Assembly: GCF_036248275.1 (NCBI RefSeq)
Contig: NZ_CP109181.1
Location: 2,480,001 to 2,544,000 of the forward strand
DNA: 64,000 bases
Direction: 5' to 3'
Origin: Streptomyces sp. NBC_01716
GTDB taxonomy: Bacteria > Actinomycetota > Actinomycetes > Streptomycetales > Streptomycetaceae
In this document: positions 17,209-28,888 of the stretch, one piece after another
How the letters are laid out: each line of letters opens with the position of its first letter
Numbering within the stretch: the stretch's first letter is position 1
Program-made: the position numbers and the translations under genes
Notes under the pieces: generated by a model
Database searches by the model: none
The model's input: the letters and a program-made list of their open reading frames with translations, nothing else
What the model was told of the DNA's origin: nothing

Positions 17209-18452
17209 AACTGGAGGGTGCCCCACAGGGCGACGGTCGAAGCGATCAGCGTCGCGGGCACGGTGAGCAGACCGAGCCGGGTGAACTGCCCGAGCGAGGG
17301 CGCCGAGTCGTGTTCGTGCAGGACACGGCGCCAGAGAAGGGTGGCGAGTGAGCCGACGTACGTGAGGTTGGGCCCCAGATTCACCCCGATGAGCGCGGCG
17401 AGTACGGGGCCGGGGCCGGCGGGCGCGACAAGGGGCAGAAGGGCGAGGATCGCGGGCAGGTTGTTGATCAGATTGGCCAGGAGGGCGGCGACGCCGGCGA
17501 TGGCGAGGAGGGTGGTGAGGGATTCGCCGCCCGGGAGAACGCGGCTGATGCCGCTGTCGAGCCCGTTGTCGACGACCGCCTCGACGACGATGCCGAGCGC
17601 GAGCACGAAGAGGCAGAAGAGCGGCGACGCGGCGCGGAGGAGCGCGAGCGGGGTGGTGCGCCGGCGGCGCAGCGCGCGGGCGGCGAGCACCGCCGTACCG
17701 GCGAAGGCCGCCCAGAGCGGTTCGACGCCGACGAGTGAGGTGACGGCGAACGCGACGAGGGTCAGGCCGAGGACGGCGAGCGTGAAGGCCGGTACGGTCC
17801 GCGACTCGGCCTCCTTGGGAGGGTGCGCCCCGGCGGCCAGGTCGGTCGCGAAGAAACGGCGCAGGACGACGTACTCGACGGCGATCGCGGCCAGCCACGG
17901 GAGCGCCATGAGCACGGCGAACCGGGTGAAGGAGAGGCCGCTGGCGGTGAACGCGAGGAGGTTGGTGAGGTTGGAGACGGGGAGGAGGAGCGACGCGGAG
18001 TTCGCGAGGTGGGTGCAGGCGTAGACGTGCGGGCGGGGGTGGGCTCCGACGCGGCTCGCTGTCACGAAGATGACGGGCGTGAGGAGGACGACCGTGGCGT
18101 CGAGGCTGAGCACGGCGGTGGTGACGGCGGCGACGCCGAACACGCCGCCGAGCAGCCGGCGCGGGTGCCCGCCGCAGAGACGGGCGACGAGATCGCCGGC
18201 CGCCCGGAACAGGCCGTCGTCGTCGCAGAGTTGGGCCAGTACGAGAATGGCGGCGAGGAACCCGACGACGGGCAGCAAGCTGTGCGTCTGGTCCCACGCG
18301 TCGGCGGGCGACACGGCGCCGAGCCCGACGACGAGCGCGGCGGCCGGGATGGCCACGATGGCTTCGGGCAGCCCTCTCGGCCGTACGACGGCGAAAGCGA
18401 GCACACCGAGAAGCAACCCCCCGGACACGATCTCGGCGACGAGGCTGTTCAC
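17205..18452 (-). CDS. SLC13/ArsB-type membrane permease
   Basis: This 415-residue integral membrane protein has about eleven hydrophobic segments. It fits the ion transporter superfamily that includes ArsB, NhaD and SLC13 carriers. Diagnostic stretches are LSLDATVVLLTPVIFVTASR (about residues 118-137), HLANSASLLLPVSNLTNLLA, and the C-terminal LANLINNLPAILALLPLV with GVNLGPNLTYVGSLATLLW. The Asn-Leu-Thr-Asn and Asn-Asn-Leu-Pro signatures occur in both halves, as in ArsB-like pumps. The substrate could be arsenite, another anion or a dicarboxylate; no ars genes are nearby, so arsenite is not favoured. The start is GTG 18452. The product is coupled by a GTGA overlap to the stress-protein-like gene. 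Confidence 0.85.
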   Translation of the reverse strand: MNSLVAEIVSGGLLLGVLAFAVVRPRGLPEAIVAIPAAALVVGLGAVSPADAWDQTHSLLPVVGFLAAILVLAQLCDDDGLFRAAGDLVARLCGGHPRRLLGGVFGVAAVTTAVLSLDATVVLLTPVIFVTASRVGAHPRPHVYACTHLANSASLLLPVSNLTNLLAFTASGLSFTRFAVLMALPWLAAIAVEYVVLRRFFATDLAAGAHPPKEAESRTVPAFTLAVLGLTLVAFAVTSLVGVEPLWAAFAGTAVLAARALRRRRTTPLALLRAASPLFCLFVLALGIVVEAVVDNGLDSGISRVLPGGESLTTLLAIAGVAALLANLINNLPAILALLPLVAPAGPGPVLAALIGVNLGPNLTYVGSLATLLWRRVLHEHDSAPSLGQFTRLGLLTVPATLIASTVALWGTLQL

Positions 18453-18637
18453 GGGGCGGCGCCTGGGTACTGGTGGGCGGACGGATTCACACGACGGCGC
18501 CGCACGACACGCGACGCGGCCCCAACTTACGACCCCATGCGGTCCCACCCCGGAAGGCCCCCGGGCCCGCGAGCCGCACCCCGCCAGTCCTGAGCCGGAC
18601 AGCAAGGCAGCCCAGCCGGCCGCAAGCCCACACCGGT

Positions 18638-18669
18638 ACGGGGCCGAGCCCTTCCAGGCACGGCCCCGT
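18638..18669 (-). terminator. Stem-loop terminator after gatB
   Basis: ACGGGGCCG (18638-18646) pairs exactly with CGGCCCCGT (18661-18669) around a 14-base loop, five bases beyond the gatB stop. It probably ends the gatC-gatA-gatB transcript. Confidence 0.6.
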
Positions 18670-18673
18670 CGGT

Positions 18674-20191
18674 TCAGGACTGTGTGGCCAGGCGTTCCAG
18701 GATCAGTTCGCGGACCCGGGCCGCGTCCGCCTGGCCGCGGGTGGCCTTCATGACCGCCCCCACCAGTGCGCCCGCAGCCGCGATCTTGCCCGCGCGGATC
18801 TTGTCCGCGACAGCCGGGTTCGCCGCGATCGCCTCGTCCACCGCCGTACCCAGCGCGCCCTCGTCGGAGACGACCTTCAGGCCGCGCTTCTCGACGACGG
18901 TGTCCGGGTCGCCCTCGCCCGCGAGGACGCCCTCCAGGACCTGCCTGGCGAGCTTGTCGTTCAGATCGCCCGCGGCCACCAGTTCCGCCACCCTGGCGAC
19001 CTGCGCCGGGGTGATCGGGAGCGCCGCGAGGTCCGTGGACGTCTCGTTCGCGCTGCGCGCCAGCTCGCCCATCCACCACTTGCGTGCCTGGTCGGCCGGG
19101 GCGCCCGCCTCGACCGTCGCGGAGATCAGATCGACCGCGCCCGCGTTGAGCATCGACTGCATGTCGTGCTCCGAGACGCCCCACTCCTCACGCAGCCGGT
19201 TACGGCGCAGCCGCGGCAGCTCCGGCAGTCCGCCCCGCAGCTCCTCCACCCAGTCGCGCGCGGGCGCGATCGGGACAAGGTCCGGCTCGGGGAAGTACCG
19301 GTAGTCCTCGGCCTCCTCCTTCACACGGCCGGACGTCGTGGAACCGTCCTCCTCGTGGAAGTGGCGCGTCTCCTGGATGATCGTGCCGCCGCCGTCGAGA
19401 ACCGCGGCGTGCCGCTGGATCTCGTAGCGCGCCGCCCGCTCCACGCTGCGCAGCGAGTTGACGTTCTTCGTCTCCGAGCGCGTGCCGAACTTCTCCCGGC
19501 CGTGCGGGCGCAGCGACAGGTTGACGTCACAGCGCATCTGGCCCTGCTCCATGCGGGCCTCGGAGACGTCCAGCGCCTTGATCAGCTCGCGCAGCTCCGC
19601 GACGTACGCCTTCGCGACCTCCGGCGCACGCGCCCCGGCGCCCTCGATCGGCTTGGTGACGATCTCGATGAGCGGGATGCCCGCGCGGTTGTAGTCGAGC
19701 AGGGAGTGCGACGCGCCCTGGATACGGCCGGTGGCGCCGCCGACGTGCAGCGACTTGCCGGTGTCCTCCTCCATGTGGGCGCGCTCGATCTCCACCCGGA
19801 AGATCTCGCCGTCGTCCAGCTGGACGTCCAGATAGCCGTTGTAGGCGATCGGCTCGTCGTACTGCGAGGTCTGGAAGTTCTTCGGCATGTCCGGGTAGAA
19901 GTAGTTCTTCCGGGCGAACCTGCACCACTCCGCGATCTCGCAGTTCAGCGCGAGACCGATCTTGACGGCGGACTCGACGCCGATCGCGTTGACGACCGGA
20001 AGCGCCCCCGGCATGCCGAGACAGGTGGGACAGGTCTGCGAGTTGGGGGCGGCGCCCAGTTCGGTGGAGCAGCCGCAGAACATCTTCGTACGGGTGCCGA
20101 GCTCGACATGGACCTCCAGGCCCATGACGGGGTCGTACGTCGCGAGAGCGTCCTCGTACGGAACGAGCGACACGTGTTCAGTGACGGTCAC
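18674..20191 (-). CDS. gatB: Asp-tRNA(Asn)/Glu-tRNA(Gln) amidotransferase subunit B
   Basis: GatB binds misacylated Glu-tRNA(Gln) or Asp-tRNA(Asn), phosphorylates the acyl group with ATP and amidates it with ammonia from GatA. The 505-residue length is normal. Family sequence starts at [21 protein letters not shown] zinc-type cysteine cluster is visible (FCGCST then CPTCLG, about residues 38-58), followed by [21 protein letters not shown] and the [14 protein letters not shown] region. The C-terminal tail domain (about 360-505) binds tRNA. GTG 20191 is preceded by AGAGGGA about ten bases upstream. It is the last gene of gatC-gatA-(80-aa)-gatB, which serves organisms lacking GlnRS or AsnRS, as usual in actinobacteria. 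Confidence 0.97.
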   Translation of the reverse strand: MTVTEHVSLVPYEDALATYDPVMGLEVHVELGTRTKMFCGCSTELGAAPNSQTCPTCLGMPGALPVVNAIGVESAVKIGLALNCEIAEWCRFARKNYFYPDMPKNFQTSQYDEPIAYNGYLDVQLDDGEIFRVEIERAHMEEDTGKSLHVGGATGRIQGASHSLLDYNRAGIPLIEIVTKPIEGAGARAPEVAKAYVAELRELIKALDVSEARMEQGQMRCDVNLSLRPHGREKFGTRSETKNVNSLRSVERAARYEIQRHAAVLDGGGTIIQETRHFHEEDGSTTSGRVKEEAEDYRYFPEPDLVPIAPARDWVEELRGGLPELPRLRRNRLREEWGVSEHDMQSMLNAGAVDLISATVEAGAPADQARKWWMGELARSANETSTDLAALPITPAQVARVAELVAAGDLNDKLARQVLEGVLAGEGDPDTVVEKRGLKVVSDEGALGTAVDEAIAANPAVADKIRAGKIAAAGALVGAVMKATRGQADAARVRELILERLATQS

Positions 20192-20216
20192 GGTGAAACT
20201 TTCCCTCTCTGCGGGC

Positions 20217-20459
20217 TCAGCCCAGCAGGACGTCGTCGTCGCCCAGCCGCTTCAGCTCGCGGTAGAGCAGAGCGATGCCGGTGACGATGGCGGCGGCGGA
20301 GACGGCGGCGTCGATCAGCCGCAGCGTGTCGTTGTCCTGACGGGCCATCCTGGCCTGCTTGGCGACGCTGATCGCGCCGAAGGCGGTCGTGCCGATCGAC
20401 AGGTACACGCCGGACTTGGACTTCTTGAAGTTCTTGGCCTTCTTGGTCATTGCGCTCAT
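20217..20459 (-). CDS. Small protein of 80 residues between gatA and gatB
   Basis: The ATG at 20459 overlaps the gatA stop in ATGA, so the protein is translationally coupled to GatA and precedes gatB by 25 bp. It begins with a lysine-rich stretch ([17 protein letters not shown]) and then has two hydrophobic segments, about residues 18-34 and 51-66 ([20 protein letters not shown]). It ends in an acidic tail. This suggests a small membrane-associated protein with a positive-inside N-terminus. No known enzymatic domain is visible. Its fixed position inside the gat operon suggests conservation in Streptomyces, but a role in amidotransferase function is only an inference. Confidence 0.78.
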   Translation of the reverse strand: MSAMTKKAKNFKKSKSGVYLSIGTTAFGAISVAKQARMARQDNDTLRLIDAAVSAAAIVTGIALLYRELKRLGDDDVLLG

Positions 20460-21961
20460 AGCGACGGTGCCTCCTCCAACAGCGGATGTCCCCAGCGTTC
20501 CACGAACGCCGCCTCGACCGCCGCGCCTACCCGGTAGAGACGGTCGTCCTTCATCGCGGGGGCGATGATCTGCAGTCCGACCGGCAGACCGTCCTCCGGC
20601 GCCAGTCCGCAGGGGAGCGACATGGCGGCGTTTCCGGCCAGGTTGGTCGGGATGGTGCACAGATCGGAAAGGTACATCGCCATGGGGTCGTCGGCGCGTT
20701 CACCGATGGGGAAGGCGGTGGTGGGCGTGGTGGGTGAAACGATCACGTCCACCTGCTCGAAGGCCTTCTCGAAGTCCCGCACGATCAGCGTGCGGACCTT
20801 CTGGGCCGAGCCGTAGTACGCGTCGTAGTAGCCGGAGCTGAGCGCGTACGTACCGAGCATGATGCGCCGCTTGACCTCGTCGCCGAAGCCCGCCGCGCGC
20901 GTGAGGGCGGTGACGTCCTCGGCCGAACGGGTGCCGTCGTCGCCGGCCCGCAGCCCGTAGCGCATGGCGTCGAAGCGCGCGAGGTTGGAGGAGCACTCGG
21001 AGGGCGCGATCAGGTAGTACGCCGAGAGGCCGAGGTCGAAGGACGGGCAGTCCAGCTCGACCACTTCCGCGCCGAGCTCCTTGAGGAGGTCGACGGACTC
21101 GGCGAACCGCTGCATGACGCCGGCCTGGTAGTGCTCACCGGAGAACTGCCGGACGACGCCGACGCGCATCCCGGCGACGCTGCCGTTGCGGGCGGCCTCG
21201 ACCACCGGCGGGACGGGGGCGTCGATGGAGGTCGAGTCGAGCGGGTCGTGTCCGGCGATGACCTCGTGGAGGAGGGCCGCGTCCAGGACCGTACGGGCGC
21301 ACGGGCCGCCCTGGTCGAGCGAGGACGAGAAGGCGACCATGCCGTAGCGGGAGACGCCGCCGTAGGTGGGCTTGACTCCGACCGTGCCGGTGACGGACGC
21401 GGGCTGGCGGATCGAGCCGCCGGTGTCCGTGCCGATGGCGAGCGGTGCCTCGTACGCGGCCAGGGAGGCCGACGAGCCGCCGCCGGAGCCGCCGGGGATA
21501 CGGGTGAGGTCCCAGGGGTTGCCCGTGGTGCCGTACGCGCTGTTCTCCGTCGACGACCCCATGGCGAACTCGTCCATGTTGGTCTTGCCGAGGATGACGA
21601 CACCGGCCTCCTTGAGGCGCCGGGTGACGGTCGCGTCGTACGGCGGGATCCAGCCTTCGAGGATCTTGGAGCCGACGGTGGTGGGGATGCCCTCGGTGGT
21701 GAAGATGTCCTTCAGCGCGAGGGGGACACCGGCGAGCGGGCCGAGCTTCTCGCCCCTGGCCTTCCGCTCGTCCACGGCGCGGGCCTGCGCGAGGGCGCCC
21801 TCACGGTCGACGTGCAGGAAGGCGTGGACCTTCTCGTCGACGGCCTCGATACGGGCGAGGTGGGCCTCGGTGACCTCGACGGCCGTCAGCTCGCCGAAGG
21901 CGATCTTCTCGGCGATCTCGGCGGCGGTGAGCCTGATGATGTCGGTCTTGATGTCCGTCAT
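20456..21961 (-). CDS. gatA: Asp-tRNA(Asn)/Glu-tRNA(Gln) amidotransferase subunit A
   Basis: GatA is the glutaminase subunit, an amidase-signature enzyme that releases ammonia for GatB. The 501-residue product shows the Ser-cisSer-Lys machinery: Lys in PLALKDIF (about residue 81), the glycine/serine run [15 protein letters not shown] (about 154-168) and [13 protein letters not shown] (about 175-187) with the nucleophilic serine. C-terminal family sequence [14 protein letters not shown] is also present. ATG 21961 lies five bases after the gatC stop, and GGGAGG within the end of gatC provides its ribosome site. The stop overlaps the start of the 80-residue gene. Confidence 0.97.
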   Translation of the reverse strand: MTDIKTDIIRLTAAEIAEKIAFGELTAVEVTEAHLARIEAVDEKVHAFLHVDREGALAQARAVDERKARGEKLGPLAGVPLALKDIFTTEGIPTTVGSKILEGWIPPYDATVTRRLKEAGVVILGKTNMDEFAMGSSTENSAYGTTGNPWDLTRIPGGSGGGSSASLAAYEAPLAIGTDTGGSIRQPASVTGTVGVKPTYGGVSRYGMVAFSSSLDQGGPCARTVLDAALLHEVIAGHDPLDSTSIDAPVPPVVEAARNGSVAGMRVGVVRQFSGEHYQAGVMQRFAESVDLLKELGAEVVELDCPSFDLGLSAYYLIAPSECSSNLARFDAMRYGLRAGDDGTRSAEDVTALTRAAGFGDEVKRRIMLGTYALSSGYYDAYYGSAQKVRTLIVRDFEKAFEQVDVIVSPTTPTTAFPIGERADDPMAMYLSDLCTIPTNLAGNAAMSLPCGLAPEDGLPVGLQIIAPAMKDDRLYRVGAAVEAAFVERWGHPLLEEAPSL

Positions 21962-21966
21962 GACTG

Positions 21967-22263
21967 TTAGTCCTCCCCCAGGATCTGCGGCACCTTGAAA
22001 CGCTGCTGCTCCTGGGCCGGGGCGCCGGAGAGCGCCTGCTCGGGGGTGAGCGAGGGGCGTACCTCGTCCGCGCGCATGACGTTGGTCAGCGGCAGCGGGT
22101 GGGAGGTCGGCGGAACGTCTTGGTCGGCGACCTCGGATACGCGGGCGACCGCGCCGATGATGTCGTCGAGCTGACCGGCGAAGTGATCGAGCTCTTCGTC
22201 CTTCAGCTCCAGACGCGCCAGCCGTGCGAGGTGGGCGACCTCCTCGCGCGTGATGCCAGGCAT
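21967..22263 (-). CDS. gatC: Asp-tRNA(Asn)/Glu-tRNA(Gln) amidotransferase subunit C
   Basis: GatC is the small 98-residue subunit that wraps around GatA and stabilises the GatA-GatB contact. The N-terminal helices [20 protein letters not shown] and [16 protein letters not shown] are typical, as is the later [23 protein letters not shown] 22263 starts the operon. About 40 bases upstream on the minus strand is TAGGAT (22302-22307), a plausible -10 box, but no convincing -35 box was found at the right distance. Gene order C-A-(80-aa)-B and tight spacing indicate one transcript. Confidence 0.96.
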   Translation of the reverse strand: MPGITREEVAHLARLARLELKDEELDHFAGQLDDIIGAVARVSEVADQDVPPTSHPLPLTNVMRADEVRPSLTPEQALSGAPAQEQQRFKVPQILGED

Positions 22264-22370
22264 TCAGCGATCCTCTGGGTGAGTGTCGGGATTTTGACCC
22301 AATCCTATGGGGCCCGGCACCGTGCCCACGAAACGGTTTCCCCCGGGCTCTCCCGTCCCGGCCGCGTACA

Positions 22371-22408
22371 GGCGTCCGTTGCCGGCGTCCGTTGCCGGCG
22401 TCCGTTAC
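22371..22408. repeat. Tandem 13-bp repeat at the 3' end of the rmdB-like gene
   Basis: The unit GGCGTCCGTTGCC occurs twice in full and then about ten bases more, covering 22371-22408. The last partial unit contains the TAA stop of the rmdB-like gene, so slippage here would alter only its last residues or its 3' UTR. No function can be assigned. Confidence 0.6.
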
Positions 22409-24534
22409 TGGACGACGCGGCTGGAGGGACCCGACGCGTCGGTGCGCGGCGGCTCCAGGGCGGGTGTCGGCGACGGGCGGCGCCAGCCGGTCTCACCGCG
22501 GGCCAGCAGCCAGGACGTCGCCTCGTGCGGGGGCATCGCGGCTGCCACGAGCCAGCCCTGGACGGCGTCGCAGCCCAGGTCGCGCAGGCGCTCCCAGGTC
22601 TCGTCGTCCTCGACGCCCTCGGCGACGACCACCAGGCCCAGCGAGTGCGCCAGGTCGATCGTGCAGCGGACGATCTCCGCGTCCTCGTTGTCGATGGCGA
22701 GACGGGCCACGAACGAACGGTCGATCTTCAGTTCACTCACCGGGAGACGGCGCAGATGTACGAGCGACGAGTAGCCCGTGCCGAAGTCGTCGAGGGACAT
22801 CTTCACGCCGTGGCCCGTCAGGCCCGCGAGGGTGTCGGCGGCCCGCTGCGGGTCCTCCAGCAGGACGTGCTCGGTTATCTCCAGCTGGAGCGCGCCGGCC
22901 GGGACGCCGTGCCGGGCAAGCCGGGCGGCGACCGCGCCGGCGAAGCCGGGGGTGTGGACGTCGCGCGGCGAGACGTTGACGGCCACCGGTACGAACAGGC
23001 CCTGGGCGCGCCAGCGGGCGACCTGGCCGAGCGCCGACTCCAGCACGTACTCGGTGAGGTAGGGCATCAGGCCCGAGGACTCGGCGATCGCGATGAACTC
23101 GTCCGGGGGCACCCTCCCCCGGTCCGGATGCACCCACCGTACGAGCGCCTCCAGGCCGACGACCTGGCCGTCGAAGCGGACCTTGGGCTGGTAGTGCAGC
23201 TCCACGTCGCCCGCGTCGAGCGCGCGGCGCAGATCGCCCAACAGGCCCAGCCGGTCGGGGGTGTTGGAGTCCCGCTTGGACTCGTACACCTCCACGCCCG
23301 TACGGTCCCGCTTGGCCTGGTACATCGCGACGTCGGCCCGCTGGAGCAGCCCTTCCGCGTCCACCGCGTGCTCGGGGTGGACGGCGACGCCGGCACTGGC
23401 CTCCAGGACGAGCGTCAGACCGTCCAGGTCGAGCGGCGAGGACAGTTCGGCCGCGAGATGACGGGCCACGCGCTGCGCGCTGGTCGTGGAGTCGACCAGC
23501 GGCAGCAGTACGGCGAACTCGTCACCGCCGAGCCGCGCGGCCTCCGCCCCGCGCGGCAGAGCCAGCTTGAGCCGCTCCGCGATCTGCAACAGGAGTCTGT
23601 CGCCCGCGAGATGGCCGAGTGTGTCGTTGACGGAGCGGAACCGGTCGAGGTCGATCAGGACCAGCGCGGAGCGGGCGCCGAGGGTCTTGGCCTCCTCCAG
23701 CGCCGTCCAGGTCCGCTCCAGGAGCCACTGCCGGTTGGGCAGCCCGGTCAGGGGGTCGCGCAGCTGCTCCTCGGCGCGGGCCCTGGCGATCCACAGCGTG
23801 GAGTCGAGGGCGATCAGCGGGACGGCGAACAGGGGCAGGACGACCGGTCTGGACACGGCGACGACGCAGATCAGCGGAGTGATGCCGAGCAGTGCGACGG
23901 CGAGCAGACTCTGCCGCAGCAGGGCCGTACGGGCGACGGTCGGCAGGCCGCCGCCCTGCGGGGTCAGCGAATACCACAGGAGGAGGCGGGTCACCACCAG
24001 ATAGGCCCCGGCCGCCAGCACGATCTCCGGGACGGTGCCGATCCCCCAGTGGAGGGGCTGCCAGGGCTCCGCGACGGTCGGTACGTCGCCGAAGGCGAGC
24101 AGGACCAGCGCCGCCGCCCCGATGCCGAGGATGTCCACGGCGCCGTGCAGCGCGCCCTGGCGCCAGCGGTGCCTGCGGGCGATGCCGACCAGTACCACGA
24201 CAGCGAGGCTGACGAGGCCGGCGGCCACCCAGCCGTAGAGGAGCAGCACCGCGAGGGTGAGGGCGGCGCCCGAGCCGGTGCCGCCCCACCAGCGGTCGCG
24301 GCCGAGCGCGACGAGATGACCGACGACGATGCCGGTGAGGACCGCGAGCGACCAGCCGGTGGTGCCGTCCGGGAAGAGCGCCCGGCCGTCCCGGAGCTGC
24401 AGGGCGATGCCGAGTGCCAGCACGAAGGCGGCGAGGCCCACCACGACGAGGCCCACTCCGGCCGACGTGCCTCCAACTCCCGCGAACGCGCGCGGGCGTG
24501 GGACCGGGGCGGCGGCGCTCTCGGTCGGTTTCAT
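22405..24534 (-). CDS. rmdB: Membrane GGDEF-EAL protein, RmdB-like c-di-GMP phosphodiesterase
   Basis: The 709-residue protein has an N-terminal region of about eight hydrophobic segments (residues 20-265), a GGDEF domain with intact GGDEF at 336-340, and an EAL domain with intact EAL at 462-464. The other EAL residues are present: [23 protein letters not shown] and [13 protein letters not shown] with KIDRSFV. Both catalytic motifs look usable. Position between gatC and ligA and the domain layout match RmdB (SCO5495) of S. coelicolor, a c-di-GMP phosphodiesterase affecting colony development. ATG 24534 follows GAGGGA by five bases; the frame upstream to 24699 is not family-like. Whether its GGDEF is also active cannot be read from sequence. 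Confidence 0.9.
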   Translation of the reverse strand: MKPTESAAAPVPRPRAFAGVGGTSAGVGLVVVGLAAFVLALGIALQLRDGRALFPDGTTGWSLAVLTGIVVGHLVALGRDRWWGGTGSGAALTLAVLLLYGWVAAGLVSLAVVVLVGIARRHRWRQGALHGAVDILGIGAAALVLLAFGDVPTVAEPWQPLHWGIGTVPEIVLAAGAYLVVTRLLLWYSLTPQGGGLPTVARTALLRQSLLAVALLGITPLICVVAVSRPVVLPLFAVPLIALDSTLWIARARAEEQLRDPLTGLPNRQWLLERTWTALEEAKTLGARSALVLIDLDRFRSVNDTLGHLAGDRLLLQIAERLKLALPRGAEAARLGGDEFAVLLPLVDSTTSAQRVARHLAAELSSPLDLDGLTLVLEASAGVAVHPEHAVDAEGLLQRADVAMYQAKRDRTGVEVYESKRDSNTPDRLGLLGDLRRALDAGDVELHYQPKVRFDGQVVGLEALVRWVHPDRGRVPPDEFIAIAESSGLMPYLTEYVLESALGQVARWRAQGLFVPVAVNVSPRDVHTPGFAGAVAARLARHGVPAGALQLEITEHVLLEDPQRAADTLAGLTGHGVKMSLDDFGTGYSSLVHLRRLPVSELKIDRSFVARLAIDNEDAEIVRCTIDLAHSLGLVVVAEGVEDDETWERLRDLGCDAVQGWLVAAAMPPHEATSWLLARGETGWRRPSPTPALEPPRTDASGPSSRVVQ

Positions 24535-24728
24535 TCCCGTCCCTCTCACAGCCGGCAGTGCCATTACCACGCGATGGCACGTTGTCATGCCACCACGGCT
24601 GATTTCCCACACGCAGCCGTGCACGACAGGCGTACCCCTCAACAGTAGGCCGCGAACGGCGTCGGCGGGCAGCGCTCTACCGCTGTTGCCCGAATGCAAC
24701 CCGCCCTTCCTTATCCATCTGGTATGCG

Positions 24729-24768
24729 CCGAACGGGTGACCTACGAGGGCTCGTTGTGCCCGTTCGG
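24729..24768 (-). terminator. Stem-loop directly after the ligA stop codon
   Basis: CCGAACGGG (24729-24737) pairs with CCCGTTCGG (24760-24768), a 9-bp stem closing a 22-base loop. The loop contains a smaller ACGAG/CTCGT pairing. The stem abuts the ligA stop codon and is probably its terminator. Confidence 0.55.
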
Positions 24769-27070
<2,302 letters not shown>

Positions 27071-27125
27071 TGCGCCGACGCGTCGCCGCGAGCACCGCGA
27101 TCAGCGCGACCCATCTCTCCGAATG

Positions 27126-28202
27126 TCACTCAGGGTTGTCCGCGAGGGACCGCGCCGCCCTGACACAGTGCTCCATGGCCGCACGGGCATACGCGGGCGA
27201 AGCACCCGCGAGCCCGCACGCCGGAGTGATCACCACGGACTCCGCCAGAATCCCCGGATCCAGCCCCAGCCTGCGCCACAGCGTTCTGATACCCATGACG
27301 CTACCTCCCGGGTCTGACAATGGGGCGTCGGTGCCCGGCACCACCCCGGCGAGGAGTCTCACGCCGCCCTCCACCGCCTCGCCGATCGCATCGTCGTCAC
27401 GCTCGGTGAGTAGCGAGAAGTCGAACGAGACGGCTGCGGCCTCCGCCCGGCGCAGCAGCGCGAACGGCACGTCGGGGGCGCAGGAGTGCACGAGGGCGGG
27501 ACCTTCGTGCGCCCGCATCACCTGGCGCAGCGCGTCCTCCACGACCTGCCGGTCCACCGCCCGGTGGGTGCGGTAGCCGCTGGCCGTCCTGATCTGCCCG
27601 CGCAGTACGGCGGTGAGGGACGGCTCGTCGAGCTGGAGCACCGGCCTGGCGCCCGGCACCCTGCGCCGTACGTCCGCGAGGTGCGCCGTCAGCCCCTCGA
27701 CCAGGGATCCGGCCAGATCGCGGCAGGCTCCGGGGTCGCTGAGCGCCGACTCGCCGTTGCGCAGTTCCAGAGCCGCGGCGAGCGTCCACGGGCCGACGAC
27801 CTGGATCTTGAGCGGGCCCTCGTAGCCCTGGGTGAACTCTTCGAGCGCGTCGAGATCCTCGCCCAGCCAGGACCAGGACCGCCGGGTGTCGCGGCCGGGG
27901 CGGTCGCCGATCCGCCAGCCGCTGGGCTCCACGCGGGCGAAGACCTCGACCAGCAGCCCGGCGGTCCGGCCGATCATGTCGGCACCGGGGCCGCGCGCGG
28001 GCAGTTCGGCGAGGTGCGGGAAGTCCTCGAAGGTGCCGGTGACGGCCTTGGCCGTCTCACGGGCGTCGGTGCCCGGCATGGACCCGACGCCGGTGGCGGC
28101 ACCCCATACGGCCTGCGCCGGGACGTCGTTCGCGGCCTCGCCGGTCCGTCCCCCCGGCCCGGTCCCGTTGGCCCCGTTGTCGGTCTGGTTCACCGTCCTC
28201 AT
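27126..28202 (-). CDS. Cobalamin-independent methionine synthase C-terminal-like protein
   Basis: The 358-residue protein resembles the C-terminal barrel of MetE, which transfers a methyl group to homocysteine at a zinc site, but lacks the MetE N-terminal half. Visible landmarks are ATGVGSMPGTDARE (about residues 36-49), VVGPWTLAAALELRNGE, VLQLDEPSLTAVLRG, LVHSCAPD with the His-x-Cys zinc pair, and ITPACGLAGASP with the third zinc cysteine. Where MetE has the zinc glutamate (Ile-Glu-Thr-Ser), this protein reads VSFDFSLL, so ligand or reaction may differ. ATG 28202 overlaps the SDR stop in ATGA, indicating coupling with the two upstream genes. The substrate is uncertain. Confidence 0.82.
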   Translation of the reverse strand: MRTVNQTDNGANGTGPGGRTGEAANDVPAQAVWGAATGVGSMPGTDARETAKAVTGTFEDFPHLAELPARGPGADMIGRTAGLLVEVFARVEPSGWRIGDRPGRDTRRSWSWLGEDLDALEEFTQGYEGPLKIQVVGPWTLAAALELRNGESALSDPGACRDLAGSLVEGLTAHLADVRRRVPGARPVLQLDEPSLTAVLRGQIRTASGYRTHRAVDRQVVEDALRQVMRAHEGPALVHSCAPDVPFALLRRAEAAAVSFDFSLLTERDDDAIGEAVEGGVRLLAGVVPGTDAPLSDPGGSVMGIRTLWRRLGLDPGILAESVVITPACGLAGASPAYARAAMEHCVRAARSLADNPE

Positions 28203-28888
28203 CGTCCCGGCCGCACCGTCAGGTCGTTGATCTCCGCGTCGCGCGGCAGGTCCAGGGCGGTGAGGATCGTCGTCGCGACCGATTCCGGGTCGATCCAGCG
28301 CGGGGCGTCGTACTCCTTGCCCTCCTGGCGGTGCACCTTGGCCTGCATGGGCGTGGCCGTACGGCCCGGATAGACCGAGGTGACGCGCACGCCGTTGGGC
28401 CGCTCCTCCTGACGGAGGGCGTCGGCGAGCGCCTTGAGGCCGTGCTTGGAGGCGGCGTACGCGCCCCACATGGCATGGGCGTTCAGGCCGGCGCCCGAGT
28501 TGACGAAGATCACCTGCCCTTTGGCGGCGCGCAGTTGGGGCAGGAAGAGACGGGTCAGCTCCGCCGGCGCGAGAAGATTCACGTTCAGCTGACCGGTCCA
28601 GGTCTTGGGGGTCAGCTCGGCGACCGGGCCGAGTTCGACGACGCCCGCGAAGTGCAGGAGCGAGTCCAGCCGGTCGGGCAGCGTCTGGTGCGACAGCGCC
28701 CAGGAGAGCCGGTCGGGGGTCGCGAGGTCGCCGACGAGCGTACGGGCGCCGGGGAAGGCCGCGGCGAGTTCCTTGCCACGGCCGGCGTCGCGTGAGAAGA
28801 GCAGCAGGTCGTCGCCGCGCTCGTGCAGCCGGCGCGCGACAGCGGCGCCGATGCCGGAGCCGGCGCCGGTGATCAGATGGGTAGCCAT
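28199..28888 (-). CDS. Short-chain dehydrogenase/reductase
   Basis: The 229-residue classical SDR binds NAD(P)H through THLITGAGSGIGAAVARRL (TGxxxGxG, residues 7-14). The catalytic Tyr and Lys lie in AYAASKHGLKAL (about 148-152), preceded by the serine-containing VIFVNSGAG. A PGRTATPM motif follows, as expected in classical members. The substrate is unknown. The ORF overlaps the LOG-like gene at its 5' end by 16 bp and the MetE-like gene at its 3' end by four bases, so the three form one coupled operon. No signal peptide is present. Confidence 0.92.
   Translation of the reverse strand: MATHLITGAGSGIGAAVARRLHERGDDLLLFSRDAGRGKELAAAFPGARTLVGDLATPDRLSWALSHQTLPDRLDSLLHFAGVVELGPVAELTPKTWTGQLNVNLLAPAELTRLFLPQLRAAKGQVIFVNSGAGLNAHAMWGAYAASKHGLKALADALRQEERPNGVRVTSVYPGRTATPMQAKVHRQEGKEYDAPRWIDPESVATTILTALDLPRDAEINDLTVRPGR

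Noticed and set aside
17205..18452. Arsenite pump assignment
   Set aside because: The fold matches the ArsB/SLC13 superfamily, but no arsR, arsC or arsA gene is nearby, so the substrate is left open.
22099..24648. 849-codon plus-strand open frame opposite the rmdB-like gene
   Set aside because: Shadow of the GGDEF-EAL gene; the translation has no domain sense and starts inside gatC.
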